From contig SIHQ01000020.1 in NCBI GenBank assembly GCA_004762125.1, positions 1 to 64,000 on the forward strand: a DNA stretch of 64,000 nucleotides. The letters are read 5' to 3'. The notes beneath the pieces were generated by a model. It did not search any database, had not been told where the DNA came from, and saw only the letters and a list, made by a program, of their open reading frames with translations. Origin of the DNA: Oceanospirillales bacterium (lineage in GTDB: Bacteria; Pseudomonadota; Gammaproteobacteria; Pseudomonadales; Endozoicomonadaceae). Of the stretch, positions 27,401-37,920 are shown piece after piece (position 1 is the stretch's first letter; each line of letters starts with the position of its first letter). The position numbers and the translations under genes were made by a program.

Positions 27401-28515
27401 TGAGCTGTCCGCCCCTGCACTTCTGCCAAAGCTTCCAAAAACCGCTCATTCTCTTTTTTCAGACCGATAGAAACCCGCAAATGACTCGGCATCCCATAGT
27501 TGGCAACCGGGCGTGCAATAACGCCCTCTTCCAGTAGTTTCTCGTAACAGGTCACTCCATCCACCCCTGTATTGAAGGTAATAAAGTTGCCTGAAGACGG
27601 AATAAAATCGTAACCAAGCCGAGCCAACCCCTGCTCCAGCTGCACTTTACCCTGAGAATTCACATCCCGAGAAGTCTGCAAATATTCATCATCATTGAGA
27701 ACAGCAACCGCTGCCGCCTCAGCCAGACTATTAACATTGAATGGTTGGCGTAAACGATTGAGAATACTGGCAACTTCAGGACTGGAAATTGAATACCCAA
27801 CCCTCGATCCGGCCAAACCATAAGCCTTTGAGAAAGTACGCGTAACTACTAAATTGGGGTACTCTCTCAACATTTGAACACCATTCGGATGATCAACTGA
27901 TTCCGCGTATTCAAAGTAGGCTTCATCCAGAACCACGATAACGTCTTCCGGCACCTTACCCATAAAAAGCTTTAATTCATCAGCGTCAAAAGCAGTCCCT
28001 GTGGGATTGTTCGGATTTGCCAGAAACACCATACGAGTGTCTTTGCGAATCGCCTTTGCCATAGCCTCCAAATCATGACCATGATTCTTGGCAGGAACGA
28101 CAATACCCTCTGCTCCGGATGCCTGAATCGCTATAGGGTAAACAACAAAAGCATACTGAGAGAAAACCGCCGAGCAACCTTCTTTCAAGAAGCACTCTGC
28201 AAGCAGCACCAATACATCATTGGAACCATTACCAAATGTCAGCTGCTCTGGCTTAACCGCCAATTTCTCTGACAAGGTTTTACGCAGGTTGTAAAGGTTG
28301 CCGTCAGGGTATCGCGACAGTTCTGAAAGCTGTTGTTTAATCGCACTTTTAGAAGACTCGGATGGACCCAGAGGATTCTCATTACTGGCCAATTTGACAA
28401 TATCATCCACTGCCAGACCTTGCTCTCTAGCCAGTTCATCTACCGGTTTTCCGGGGAGATAAGGGTGAAGTGACTGAACACCGGAAACCGCCAGCTTCAA
28501 AAAATCACAACCCAT
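27397..28515 (-). CDS. hisC: Histidinol-phosphate/aromatic aminotransferase
   Basis: A 372-residue PLP aminotransferase of fold type I. The PLP lysine lies in TRTFSKAYGLAGSRVGY, and the cofactor-binding segments SNENPLGPS, NGSNDVL and NPNNPTGTAFD are all present. In this aromatic operon (pheA-hisC-tyrA/aroA) the paralogue usually called hisC2 acts on prephenate/phenylpyruvate as well as histidinol phosphate. Ends overlap tyrA by 4 bp. Confidence 0.93.
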   Translation of the reverse strand: MGCDFLKLAVSGVQSLHPYLPGKPVDELAREQGLAVDDIVKLASNENPLGPSESSKSAIKQQLSELSRYPDGNLYNLRKTLSEKLAVKPEQLTFGNGSNDVLVLLAECFLKEGCSAVFSQYAFVVYPIAIQASGAEGIVVPAKNHGHDLEAMAKAIRKDTRMVFLANPNNPTGTAFDADELKLFMGKVPEDVIVVLDEAYFEYAESVDHPNGVQMLREYPNLVVTRTFSKAYGLAGSRVGYSISSPEVASILNRLRQPFNVNSLAEAAAVAVLNDDEYLQTSRDVNSQGKVQLEQGLARLGYDFIPSSGNFITFNTGVDGVTCYEKLLEEGVIARPVANYGMPSHLRVSIGLKKENERFLEALAEVQGRTAQ

Positions 28516-28583
28516 AATTCACCTGTTTCGTTATTTTGTACAAAAGTGCCAATATGACAATAGTCGATAAAAATAGCAGCAGC

Positions 28584-28620
28584 CTGACTCCTCACACAAA
28601 GGAGTCAGCTGGCATTTTGA
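28584..28620 (-). terminator. Hairpin between pheA and hisC
   Basis: CTGACTCCT at 28584-28592 pairs with AGGAGTCAG at 28600-28608 across a 7-base loop. On the minus strand the stem follows the pheA stop and is trailed by a short T-rich stretch (CTATTTTTATC). It may end part of the pheA transcripts and set the level of the hisC-tyrA part of the run. Confidence 0.55.
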
Positions 28621-29706
28621 TTAGAGCACGCCTTTGGGATAGGAACCCAGCACTCTCAATTCACTCACTCTATCACCCAGCTTTGCCAGAACTTTCTGGA
28701 TCACCGGTTCATCTACATGCCCTTCAAAGTCGATGAAGAACACATAATTCCAGGTACCTGAACGGGAAGGACGTGTTTCTACACGAGTCAGATCCACATC
28801 ATGAACATGGAACACTTCCAGAATAGAGTGCAGCGCACCCGGTTTATTTCTCATACTGACAATGATCGACGTTTTGTCTGCACCACTGGCAGGCACGTCC
28901 TGATTACCAATAATGAGGAAGCGTGTAGAGTTGTCTGGCTGATCTTCAATCTTCTCGGAAACCTTTTCCAGTCCGTATAGCTCAGCAGCCATATCACCGG
29001 CAATCGCGGCAGAATTCCATTCACCCTTAATTCGCTTCGCGGCTTCCGCATTGGAACTCACTGCAACACGCTCAGCCATTGGCCAGTGAGCATCGAGCCA
29101 CTTACGGCATTGAGCCAGAGACTGAGCATGAGAATAGATACGGGTAATGTTTTCACGGCGGGTATTTTCCGACACCAGCATATGCTGATGAATACGCAGC
29201 ACTACTTCACCGCTGATCTTAAGGCCGGAATCCATAAAGCTGTCGAGGGTATGACTGATTACTCCTTCAGTAGAGTTCTCAACAGGGACGACACCATAGC
29301 TGACAGCTCCCGCTGTTACTTCCCGAAAAACTTCATCAATGGCCGACATGGGAACCGTTACCGCTGAGTGACCAAAATGCTTCATGGCCGCCTGCTGAGT
29401 AAAGGTACCTTCAGGACCTAAAAAAGCCACCTTAACCGGCTCTTCCAGGGCCAGACAAGCTGACATAATTTCACGAAACAGCCGAGCCATTTCTTCATCA
29501 TCCAATGGACCACTGTTTTTTTCCATCACCCTGCGAAGTACCTGAGCCTCACGTTCAGGGCGATAAAATACAGCTGAAGAGTCTTCGTTCTGTTTAACCT
29601 GAGCCACATCCTGGGCGCATTGAGCCCGCTCACTGATCAGATGCAGGATATCGCTATCCAGCTGATCTATCTTGGTACGAAGCCCTTTCAACTTGTCATC
29701 AGTCAT
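28621..29706 (-). CDS. pheA: Chorismate mutase / prephenate dehydratase (P-protein)
   Basis: This enzyme converts chorismate to prephenate and then phenylpyruvate for phenylalanine. I start at ATG 29706 (MTDDKLKGLRTKIDQLD), giving 361 residues. The order is AroQ mutase helices (about 1-90), dehydratase with VAFLGPEGTFTQQA, GVVPVENSTEGVI and DNSTRFLIIG, and a C-terminal ACT domain (SIIVSMRNKPGALHSILEVF) for feedback control by phenylalanine, with the GALH and ESRP-like (ETRPSR) elements intact. Confidence 0.96.
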   Translation of the reverse strand: MTDDKLKGLRTKIDQLDSDILHLISERAQCAQDVAQVKQNEDSSAVFYRPEREAQVLRRVMEKNSGPLDDEEMARLFREIMSACLALEEPVKVAFLGPEGTFTQQAAMKHFGHSAVTVPMSAIDEVFREVTAGAVSYGVVPVENSTEGVISHTLDSFMDSGLKISGEVVLRIHQHMLVSENTRRENITRIYSHAQSLAQCRKWLDAHWPMAERVAVSSNAEAAKRIKGEWNSAAIAGDMAAELYGLEKVSEKIEDQPDNSTRFLIIGNQDVPASGADKTSIIVSMRNKPGALHSILEVFHVHDVDLTRVETRPSRSGTWNYVFFIDFEGHVDEPVIQKVLAKLGDRVSELRVLGSYPKGVL

Positions 29707-29830
29707 AATTTTCTCTACTAAAACTCGCTGCCACTTATGGCCGAGTGCAGCCCTGTTCAACGGGCTACAAATCATTGCCTTATCGTGTTGTTTTCAAACT
29801 TAAAGCTTGCTGCTTCTATATAAAAGGAGG

Positions 29831-30949
29831 TCAGCCGTACTTTCTTTCAAACTCACTCATGAAGCTGGTCAATGCATCGACATGGTGCTCTGGCACTGCA
29901 TTATAGATGCTAGCCCTCATACCTCCGACTGCCTTATGTCCTTGCAGATACAAAAAGCCTTCCTTGTCCGCTTCAGACAGAAAAGTCGCATCCAGTTCAG
30001 GTTTGGCCAAGGTAAAAGGAATATTCATTCTTGAGCGCCAGCTAACATCCACCGGATTATGGTAGAAATCTGAACCATCAATGGCCGAATAAAGCTTCCC
30101 GGACTTACGATCATTAATCTTGTCTATGGCTTCCAGGCCACCCTGGGTTTTCAGCCATTTGAACACCAGTCCCGCCAGATACCAGCCATAGGTAGGAGGC
30201 GTGTTATACATGGAGTTTTTTGAGGCCTGAAGATTATAATCCAGTACTGCCGGACAAGCGGACTGACCAAGATTCAACAGATCGTCACGCACAATCACCA
30301 CCGTCAAACCAGCAGGCCCGATATTTTTCTGGGAACCGGCGTAAATCAGACCAAACTTACTGACATCGATCGGCCTGGAAAGAATATTGGACGACATGTC
30401 CGCTACCAGCGGCACATCACCACTGTCAGGAATAAACGGAAATTCCAAACCACCAATGGTTTCATTCGGTGTGTAATGCAAATAAGCAGCATCGGAACTC
30501 AAACGCCAGTCACTTTGCTTCGGCATAGTATGGAAAGAGGCATTCTTGCCATCTGCAGCCACATTCACATCAAGATAGCGTTGCGCTTCCTTGATAGCCG
30601 ACTGAGCCCAGTGACCACTGTTTATATAGTCTGCACCGGACTTTTCACCTTTCAGGTTCATCGGGACAGCAGCAAACTGCCCTCGGGCACCACCCTGCAG
30701 AAACATCACTTTGTAGTTAGCCGGAACCTTCAACAGTTCTCGCAGATCCGCTTCAGCTTCTTCAGCCACTTGCATAAATAATTTACCGCGGTGACTGACT
30801 TCCATGATGGAAGCACCCTCACCACGAAAATCCAGCATTTCATCTCTGGCCTGTTCAAGAACAGCCTGAGGCAGAGCCGCTGGACCTGCTGAAAAATTAT
30901 ACTTTCGACCTTCCAGCTGAGCGATGGTTTCTGCAACAACTTGGTTCAT
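29831..30949 (-). CDS. serC: Phosphoserine aminotransferase
   Basis: SerC makes phosphoserine in serine synthesis and also acts in B6 synthesis. The 372 residues begin [17 protein letters not shown]. The PLP lysine lies in [38 protein letters not shown] and the C-terminal [19 protein letters not shown] are conserved. It heads the run serC-pheA-hisC-tyrA/aroA-cmk-rpsA. In relatives gyrA lies directly upstream; here about 3.7 kb separates them. Confidence 0.97.
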   Translation of the reverse strand: MNQVVAETIAQLEGRKYNFSAGPAALPQAVLEQARDEMLDFRGEGASIMEVSHRGKLFMQVAEEAEADLRELLKVPANYKVMFLQGGARGQFAAVPMNLKGEKSGADYINSGHWAQSAIKEAQRYLDVNVAADGKNASFHTMPKQSDWRLSSDAAYLHYTPNETIGGLEFPFIPDSGDVPLVADMSSNILSRPIDVSKFGLIYAGSQKNIGPAGLTVVIVRDDLLNLGQSACPAVLDYNLQASKNSMYNTPPTYGWYLAGLVFKWLKTQGGLEAIDKINDRKSGKLYSAIDGSDFYHNPVDVSWRSRMNIPFTLAKPELDATFLSEADKEGFLYLQGHKAVGGMRASIYNAVPEHHVDALTSFMSEFERKYG

Positions 30950-31288
30950 CTATTCCTCCCAATGATTCCAGCCTTTTACCCAAACTGTTTTCAAGCAACA
31001 GTTCATCTACGGCAAAGCACCAGAACCCTGATAATCATCTTTTGATTACCAGTCAACTTCAAACTCTTGAATCCCTGCAGTGCTAGCTTTAACAGCATTT
31101 TCACCGACATAGACCTGACTATGACAGCGAAGCATACAACGTATCTCCCACAACAACATCACCCTATTTACCTATACCGAAAAAATTTTCTGGCACTAGG
31201 AAAAACACGCTCCACAGGCATTTTTTCGAGGAAATCTCAGGTTCAGTTAAATGACCTCCGAAAGCCTGAGGCTTATTAGGTGACGCTC
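30950..31288. other. serC upstream region
   Basis: This stretch should hold the serC promoter. I see no convincing gene. A small AAGCC-TGA-GGCTT hairpin at 31262-31274 lies just past the TnpA remnant on the minus strand, in the place of an IS200-type end. Confidence 0.45.
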
Positions 31289-31466
31289 TCAAAGGGCTTT
31301 AATTGCGCCGCTGGTGCGAAGTTCATCCAAATCTAATTGATCAAAATTTTCATCGTTCTTTTTTTGATTACGTATATAGGTTTTTACAACGTCTTCATCC
31401 AGACCAACTGTACTCACGAAGTAACCACGAGCCCAAAAACTTTCACCACTGAAATGTCGCCGACTG
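31289..31466 (-). pseudogene. IS200-type TnpA C-terminal remnant
   Basis: The minus-strand frame reads RRHFSGESFWARGYFVSTVG, then DEDVVKTYIRNQKKND, and ends at 31289. This is the normal end of a Y1 transposase that includes the W-A-R-G-Y-F-V-S-T-V-G signature. In-frame stops lie just upstream, and the HUH motif is missing. It marks a lost IS200/IS605 element at the serC-side edge of the inserted DNA. Confidence 0.8.
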
Positions 31467-31471
31467 CTCCT

Positions 31472-31771
31472 CTAAATATGAACAAACATATTCACAAGAC
31501 TCATTCGCTCTCTGTTAATGTCTCGTTTTCCGAGCCTGTAACTAGAGTTTTGACTGGTCGGTTCCAGCCGATAGCGATCAGTCCGCTCTTGCAAGATTTC
31601 CCGCACTTTCTTGTACGGGAGATACCGACTTATCTCAGAATCGTCATTTCTTGCAAGTACGTTTCTCGCAGCGTTCCAGTCAGTCAGCCTGCACAAAATT
31701 CCCGTTATCTTGATTACGCAAAGTATGGCATTATTTTCTTCATCGTTACCTGCACTCAACACAATCTCCAC
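31472..31771 (-). pseudogene. Possible TnpB C-terminal remnant
   Basis: A 99-codon frame carries TDWNAARNVLARND, resembling the RuvC-III/C-terminal end of TnpB (A-D-x-N-A-A-x-N-(I/V)-L-A-R-G), followed by a charged tail. The zinc-ribbon cysteines expected before it are partly missing. It directly abuts the TnpA remnant. The match is short, so chance cannot be excluded. Confidence 0.4.
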
Positions 31772-31814
31772 TGGAAACGGTATAGCGCTACTTTTATAAG
31801 ATGCATACGAACAC

Positions 31815-32933
31815 CTAATTTGAATGTTTAAGACAAAAGGCGACAGTTTCTTTCAAATCATCCAATGACTTGGCGAACCCGTTATAACTTGAGTAACGGC
31901 ATGAGTTAATTACAAATAGGGGCTGTCCTGAAAAGTGAAAATCAGGAGCCTGATCCAGACTCTCATATATACACAGTGATTTTTTTGGCTCCTCAAGACC
32001 CGGGTGCTGGATGGCGCTATCCCCTTGCCTGGCAACTCCACACAAGCGATGCCGACCCCAGTAACCCGGCTCATGGTGGAATGTATTCAAATTAAGATCA
32101 CCATCACGTTGGGGAATGATCTTCAGTACGCCACTTTTCTCATAATCAACCTTACTTAAAAGCAGTTCCAATGCATGTTGGGTTGGCGGAAAGTCTGATT
32201 GAACCTGAAGTTCTTCAGATGCCTCGTAACGAATACTCCACCATTGACTGAAAAGCTTTCGAGCTCGGTTATTTTTTTTAACCAACATTAACCCACTATT
32301 GAATCGGCCAGCGTACAAATCACTGTCATTTAAATCTGTATCACTGGTAATCAAGACCGAAGCACTACCAGAGTATTTATGGATGTACTTGTCAAGCATA
32401 GAGATCTTGTTCGTATGATCGTTGAGCACCATGTCATCATCAACCCATACCAACCAACTATTTTCGGGAATCGACACACTATTCAGTAGTTCCAAGATCA
32501 GGTTTATTTTGAGCCACTGCATCTTTAAACTCGGATATAATTGCTTAAATTTGCGGCCTGAATCGTAAATATAAGGAATTCCATGATACCGAGTATAAGA
32601 GAGATGATTCAGAATGCTTCGGTTAGTGTACTCTCTAACATCACCTCCCGACACCAATACACTGACAGAGGAAACAGAGGCTTTTCCGTATTCTTTCAAC
32701 GATCCTCTGACCAGAGCAGGCAATTTTCTGGCTTTCTCGCTAGGATCAACCTGAGCCTCATCCGGCGTCATGAAAAGAAAACAGATGCGAGAAGACAATA
32801 GCACTTCCCACGACCCACCAGTGATCTGACAGGTTGTGCCCAGTTCTACTTTTCTAATATTGATCTTGTTATCCAGCACAAATTCTGGAAAAGCCATAAG
32901 AAGACTGAATATTATTATTGGAAAAACGTCCAT
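31815..32933 (-). CDS. GT34-like (GMA12/MNN10) galactosyltransferase family protein
   Basis: A 372-residue protein with an N-terminal hydrophobic segment (IIIFSLLMAFPEFVL) and a GT-A fold glycosyltransferase domain. The core runs YTRYHGIPYIYDSG, then LKMQWLKINLILELL, WLVWVDDDMVLND with the metal-binding DxD, and GRFNSGLMLVKKN, the order of the GT34 family (yeast GMA12/MNN10, plant xyloglucan transferases). HHEPGYWG near the end may supply the last metal/donor ligand. It shares a strand with the secreted protein upstream, 26 bp away, and both lie in DNA inserted between gyrA and serC. Donor and acceptor are unknown. Confidence 0.72.
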   Translation of the reverse strand: MDVFPIIIFSLLMAFPEFVLDNKINIRKVELGTTCQITGGSWEVLLSSRICFLFMTPDEAQVDPSEKARKLPALVRGSLKEYGKASVSSVSVLVSGGDVREYTNRSILNHLSYTRYHGIPYIYDSGRKFKQLYPSLKMQWLKINLILELLNSVSIPENSWLVWVDDDMVLNDHTNKISMLDKYIHKYSGSASVLITSDTDLNDSDLYAGRFNSGLMLVKKNNRARKLFSQWWSIRYEASEELQVQSDFPPTQHALELLLSKVDYEKSGVLKIIPQRDGDLNLNTFHHEPGYWGRHRLCGVARQGDSAIQHPGLEEPKKSLCIYESLDQAPDFHFSGQPLFVINSCRYSSYNGFAKSLDDLKETVAFCLKHSN

Positions 32934-32959
32934 ATAATCTCTAAATGTTTACTTTCTTG

Positions 32960-34372
32960 TTACAAATTACACTGCAACCAATTCGCGAGATGAACTTCCA
33001 TACCGCCTTTGATATATTCTCTACCTTCAAAAGAGGGACAGCTGCTTTTTTTCGCTGGCTCTGGCCACCATCTATTGGGTTCTGTTGAAGTAATCCGTAT
33101 ATCAGGACTGACATTCAAACGATAATCGAGAACATAGGGTTTAGCCTGAATCAAGAATTGGCTAGCGAACTGATTACCAGACAAGTTAACTACCAACTTG
33201 CCAAACATCTGGGCAATTGAATCATGGGTACGGAACTTATTTCCTCTTAAAACTACATAAGGTGGCTGCAGCGAATCCTCAGGACCATAAAGCTCTATTG
33301 CATTACTGACTTCACTGATTTCAGTAGTGGCAGGGTAGACCAGATTTTGAAAAATTCTCGCTTGAGCATTTTCATCGAGCCTTATTTCAATGGCCGTTTT
33401 AATATTGCCTGCAAAGTAGTTTCCGGAAATAAGAGCCAACATCTGTACATTTTCAGGGCTTATATGACGAAGGTCTACCAGCAAACCCTCCTCAGAACGT
33501 GCGCTGCCCATACCGACGACCGAATTATCCAAAAACTCAAAACTAACCGGTTTCGATGTTCCATGAGTGCATTGTAAATACACCGCTGCTCGGGTATCTA
33601 GACGGAACGTATTGGTTTCAAAAACAAGGTCACCTGTGTAACAGCGTACCCGCCATATGGAATCAATCGGATCAGGGTTATTGTCCAACAGTGGAAAGAA
33701 GCTGAAACCACTTACGTAAACATGCCCTGCATCTTCAAAATCACTATCGCCGCCCAGTTCAAACATATAACTGATTTTGTGTGGCCGCTCTCCTTCGCAG
33801 ATAGGAATGGTTCCCCCGGGGTAGTCTTCATTTACTCCCAGCATGACAGTATCTTTTGGTAACCTACCTGGAGTTTTAGAGCGAAGACAGGAGACTGAAT
33901 CTCTGAACTCTACGAGGTTCACAGTACCAACGGTAGATGCGGAGTCAGCTGGCAAATCAATAGAAATCTCACCCCCTGCCTTATATATCAATGCTTGCCG
34001 ACTCGTTCTCGTGACATCTAGAGATATTGGCAGCTCTGCACTATCGTTAAATTCAATCGAGGCTTGTAATTGCCTTGATATCAGGTTTCGATGTTTTAGA
34101 ATCAGCACCGTCTTCTCTGGCAGGGAGTTAACCAAACTACCGATGTCAGGAACTTCATCCAGGCTACGAACAAGGCACCGGTGTTGATCGGAGATATGCT
34201 TTTTTGAACGGTTGAAAGTATCTGTAACCAGTGCTGATTCAAATTGCAATGCTGAGGCGCAGTCCTCTGTTGAGATCATTGCAGGTCTGGCACTGACTAA
34301 ACCAACAAAACTACAAAACCCAACGAAAGACAACGCCCGAGAAAATCGCCAGAAAAAGTGTGAACTTAACAT
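32960..34372 (-). CDS. Secreted repeat-containing protein, possibly beta-helical
   Basis: I do not recognise this 470-residue protein. It has a signal peptide (FSRALSFVGFCSFVGLVSA, cut near residue 29). The C-terminal half has recurring turns such as ISGNYFAGN, LRGNKFRTH and LSGNQFASQ spaced like rungs of a right-handed parallel beta-helix, a fold common in surface adhesins and polysaccharide-active proteins. Seven to nine cysteines suggest disulfides outside the cytoplasm. It lies 26 bp upstream of the GT34-like gene, so the two are probably one transcript; the transferase could modify it, which is speculation. Confidence 0.55.
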   Translation of the reverse strand: MLSSHFFWRFSRALSFVGFCSFVGLVSARPAMISTEDCASALQFESALVTDTFNRSKKHISDQHRCLVRSLDEVPDIGSLVNSLPEKTVLILKHRNLISRQLQASIEFNDSAELPISLDVTRTSRQALIYKAGGEISIDLPADSASTVGTVNLVEFRDSVSCLRSKTPGRLPKDTVMLGVNEDYPGGTIPICEGERPHKISYMFELGGDSDFEDAGHVYVSGFSFFPLLDNNPDPIDSIWRVRCYTGDLVFETNTFRLDTRAAVYLQCTHGTSKPVSFEFLDNSVVGMGSARSEEGLLVDLRHISPENVQMLALISGNYFAGNIKTAIEIRLDENAQARIFQNLVYPATTEISEVSNAIELYGPEDSLQPPYVVLRGNKFRTHDSIAQMFGKLVVNLSGNQFASQFLIQAKPYVLDYRLNVSPDIRITSTEPNRWWPEPAKKSSCPSFEGREYIKGGMEVHLANWLQCNL

Positions 34373-34770
34373 AACTATTACCTCCCATGAGTGAGTATAA
34401 GCAGTCTAGCCAACAGAGCATAAATCTGCTATTTGAGAAGGGGCTATCTTTTTTGGCTCTTCACTCAATTGATTGGGTCATTTAATAGCACTACGGCAGT
34501 GTCCGTGAGCAATTTTCACAATAATAACCTAAGAAATACCCCCCAAAGAAAACACGAATTCTTATAATAGTTTGTTTTAACGCAGCCTCATTGACCAGAT
34601 AAAAAATCATCTCAATAGATTACCTGGAAAATGCCTTCTAATTCATCTTCCAATACAAACGGCTAATACATTCGATTTCAAAAAACATTACACATTAGTT
34701 TGCGCATAAAAAAATACCCGCATCAAATGATGCAGGTATTTTTGTTCTAATGGCATGCAATCAGAAGATA
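34373..34770. other. Intergenic region between gyrA and the inserted genes
   Basis: The gyrA terminator lies at 34709-34745. The rest is AT-rich without a gene and would hold the promoter of the inserted pair. Confidence 0.55.
34709..34745 (-). terminator. Terminator after gyrA
   Basis: AAATACC-C-GCATCA pairs with TGATGC-A-GGTATTT across a short AA loop with A/T runs on both sides, 25 bp past the gyrA stop. It isolates gyrA from the genes that follow. Confidence 0.9.
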
Positions 34771-37446
34771 TTACTCTTCGGATTCAGCTCCTGACTCAGG
34801 GGCAGCATCTGCTTCTGTTTCTTCATCAGCCTTAGCTTCAGTTCCAGCTTCAGGTGCTACATCAGATTCTGAATCTGAACTCTCACCTTCAGAGTCATCC
34901 TCATAATCAGGCTGTTCTTCAGGCTCGTCAACACCGGCAACACCCACCAACTTCTCACCCTGTTGAACCTTGATTAGGGTGACACCTTGAGTATTACGGC
35001 TCATGACAGAAATTTCGTCTATGCGAGTTCTAACCAGAGTTCCCTGGTCAGAGATCAACATAATCTCCTCACCATCCTGAACCTGAATAGAACCTACCAG
35101 CTCACCATTTCGATCCGTGCATTGCATGGAGATAACACCCTGACCACCACGACCGGTGATACGGAAGTCTTCAACATTAGTGCGTTTACCAAAGCCATGT
35201 TCGCTGACAGTCAAAATCTGAGCTTCATTATCAGGAATAATCAGAGAGATAACTCGTTGACCATCCTTAAGCCTGATACCACGAACACCGCGAGCGGTAC
35301 GACCCATGGCACGTACATCAGTTTCTTCAAAACGAATAGCTTTGCCCGCATTGGACAACAGCATTACATGCCCTTCACCAGTGGTGATCTTGGCACCGAC
35401 CAGTTGATCCCCTTCATCCAGGCCGAGAGCAATCAAACCACTGCTTCTTGGACGGGAGAACTGCAACAGAGGCGTCTTCTTAACAGTACCCTTCTGGGTC
35501 GCCATGAAGACAAAGTGACCTTCGGTGTACTCTTCTACCGGCAACATGGCCGTAATACTCTCGCCTTCTTCCAACGGCAGAATATTAACAATCGGTCGAC
35601 CACGGGATGTGCGACCCGCTACAGGAATCTGGTAAACCTTCAACCAGTAAACCTTGCCACGACTTGAGAACAACAGAATCTGGGTATGAGTATTAGCCAC
35701 CAGCATGTGTTCAACATAGTCTTCATCTTTCACCGACGCGGCCGACTTACCACGGCCACCACGACGCTGAGCTTGATAGGTATCAAGTGTCGTCGTTTTG
35801 GCATAACCACCATGAGACAAGGTGACCACCATGTCTTCTTCGGTAATCAGGTCTTCAACGGTCAAATCAAGACGGGAGCTGATGATTTCAGTACGGCGCT
35901 CATCGCCGTATTCCTCAACCACACTTTCAAGCTCTTCACGGATAATTTCCAGCAACCGTTCGGAACTGGCAAGGATATGCAATAATTCAGCAATTCTCTC
36001 GATCAAGTCGCGATATTCACTGAGCAACTTGTCGTGCTCAAGGCCGGTCAAACGATGCAGACGCATCTCCAGAATGGCTTGAGCCTGAGCGGGTGACAGA
36101 TAGTACTTACCATCACGCAGACCATATTCTTCAGGTAACTCATCAGGACGGCAAGCATCAGCACCGGCACGTTCGGCCATAGCCGTTACATAACCTGGCT
36201 CCCAACCCTGTGCCATCAGTTTCTCTTTAGCTTCAGCAGGAGATGGCGAAGCTTTGATCATAGTAATAACAGGATCAATATTGGAGAGAGCTACAGCCAA
36301 ACCTTCCAACAAATGACCACGTTCACGAGCCTTACGCAACTCATAAACAGTTCTGCGTGTGACCACTTCGCGGCGATGACGAATAAAAGCTTCCAGCATT
36401 TCTTTCAAATTGAAAAGCTTGGGCTGACCATCCAGCAGTGCCACATTATTAATACCAAACACAGTTTGCATTTGTGTCTGGGCATACAGGTTATTCAGAA
36501 CAACATCAGCAACCTCACCACGACGAAGTTCTATTACTACTCGCATGCCATCCTTATCGGATTCATCACGAAGCTCAGAGATACCTTCAATCTTCTTATC
36601 CTTAACCAGCTCAGCGATCTTTTCGATCAAACGTGCTTTGTTTACCTGATAAGGCAACTCATGGATAAGAATGGTGCTTTTGTTCTTTTTCTCGTCGTGC
36701 TCAATCTCTGCACGAGCGCGAACATATATACGACCACGACCTGTGCGGTAAGCCTGTAATATTCCAGCACGACCATTAATAATGCCCGCTGTCGGAAAGT
36801 CTGGACCCGGAATGTATTCCATCAGGTCATCGATGGTCAGATTCTCATCATCAATGAGCGCCAGACAACCTTTCACTACTTCAGTCAGATTATGCGGAGG
36901 TATGTTTGTCGCCATACCTACAGCAATACCGGCCGCACCATTCACCAGCAAATTGGGAACGCGAGTCGGCATAACCGCTGGAATTAGTTCGGTACCGTCA
37001 TAGTTTGGAACGTAGTCAACGGTTTCCTTATCCAGATCAGCCATAATATCGTGACTGATCTTACGCATACGGATTTCCGTATAACGCATGGCCGCTGCAG
37101 AATCACCATCCACAGAACCAAAGTTACCCTGGCCGTCGACCAGCATATATCTTAAAGAGAATGGCTGAGCCATACGTACTATGGTGTCGTATACAGCCGA
37201 GTCACCGTGAGGGTGGTATTTACCAATGACATCACCGACAACACGTGCCGATTTTTTGTAAGGCTTGTTCCAGTCATTATTCAGAACACTCATGGCAAAA
37301 AGCACACGCCGGTGAACCGGCTTGAGCCCGTCGCGAACGTCAGGCAAGGCCCGCCCGACGATGACGCTCATGGCATAATCCAAATAGGATTGCTTGAGTT
37401 CGTCCTCAATGTTTACCGGAAGAATCTCGTTGGCGTTATCAGTCAT
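34771..37446 (-). CDS. gyrA: DNA gyrase subunit A
   Basis: GyrA breaks and rejoins DNA in the gyrase complex. The 891 residues include the catalytic tyrosine region ([10 protein letters not shown]) and the quinolone-determining segment [19 protein letters not shown], with the sensitive-type Ser and Asp at the positions equal to E. coli 83 and 87. The C-terminal beta-pinwheel with the GyrA box (QRRGGRGK) follows. The last 55 residues are an unusually acidic Glu/Asp/Ser/Ala tail. In relatives serC comes next; here the junction is interrupted. Confidence 0.98.
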   Translation of the reverse strand: MTDNANEILPVNIEDELKQSYLDYAMSVIVGRALPDVRDGLKPVHRRVLFAMSVLNNDWNKPYKKSARVVGDVIGKYHPHGDSAVYDTIVRMAQPFSLRYMLVDGQGNFGSVDGDSAAAMRYTEIRMRKISHDIMADLDKETVDYVPNYDGTELIPAVMPTRVPNLLVNGAAGIAVGMATNIPPHNLTEVVKGCLALIDDENLTIDDLMEYIPGPDFPTAGIINGRAGILQAYRTGRGRIYVRARAEIEHDEKKNKSTILIHELPYQVNKARLIEKIAELVKDKKIEGISELRDESDKDGMRVVIELRRGEVADVVLNNLYAQTQMQTVFGINNVALLDGQPKLFNLKEMLEAFIRHRREVVTRRTVYELRKARERGHLLEGLAVALSNIDPVITMIKASPSPAEAKEKLMAQGWEPGYVTAMAERAGADACRPDELPEEYGLRDGKYYLSPAQAQAILEMRLHRLTGLEHDKLLSEYRDLIERIAELLHILASSERLLEIIREELESVVEEYGDERRTEIISSRLDLTVEDLITEEDMVVTLSHGGYAKTTTLDTYQAQRRGGRGKSAASVKDEDYVEHMLVANTHTQILLFSSRGKVYWLKVYQIPVAGRTSRGRPIVNILPLEEGESITAMLPVEEYTEGHFVFMATQKGTVKKTPLLQFSRPRSSGLIALGLDEGDQLVGAKITTGEGHVMLLSNAGKAIRFEETDVRAMGRTARGVRGIRLKDGQRVISLIIPDNEAQILTVSEHGFGKRTNVEDFRITGRGGQGVISMQCTDRNGELVGSIQVQDGEEIMLISDQGTLVRTRIDEISVMSRNTQGVTLIKVQQGEKLVGVAGVDEPEEQPDYEDDSEGESSDSESDVAPEAGTEAKADEETEADAAPESGAESEE

Positions 37447-37920
37447 GTATACTCAATCGTCCTTTAGCTTGCGCCTGCCGAATCCCCGTCAACAGGTCAG
37501 GGAGGTTCGAAAAGGCCGGAAATCTGAATGCCAGAAAAACAGAACCATCGTATTAAAAAATCAGGTTCTATCTGCTCTTGGCAAATAGTTCAGAAACCGG
37601 CAGCCACCCTGACATCCGGTGGTTATTCCGCAGCCTGCTGGCCGGCAACAATTCAAATTCAATAAGAGAGAAATAATACCACAGTAAGCACTGTTACTGC
37701 GAGCTACTGAAGCCCCGAATAGAACAAACCCCGACCAGAGTCAGAAAGCGGCCCCAGCTCTCGAAAATACCCTGCTCCAGACCCATAAAAAACGCATTTA
37801 TGAATCTCTGGTACTGTATGTCACAACGTCTATCGGTATAATTCCGAAATCTAAACTAGGGCGGGCATTCTGTTATCGCAATCACGCCCGGATTTCACCA
37901 TTTTTGAGAACAAAGACTCT
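37447..37920. other. Divergent gyrA/ubiG intergenic region
   Basis: This 474-bp region must carry the promoters of gyrA (minus) and ubiG (plus). I see no gene or clear operator in it. Confidence 0.5.

Noticed and set aside
31337-31831. 164-codon plus-strand frame
   Set aside because: It is the antisense of the TnpA and TnpB relics, which explain the sequence.
34771-37446. Possible quinolone-resistance change in gyrA
   Set aside because: The determining segment reads [11 protein letters not shown], with the sensitive-type serine and aspartate.
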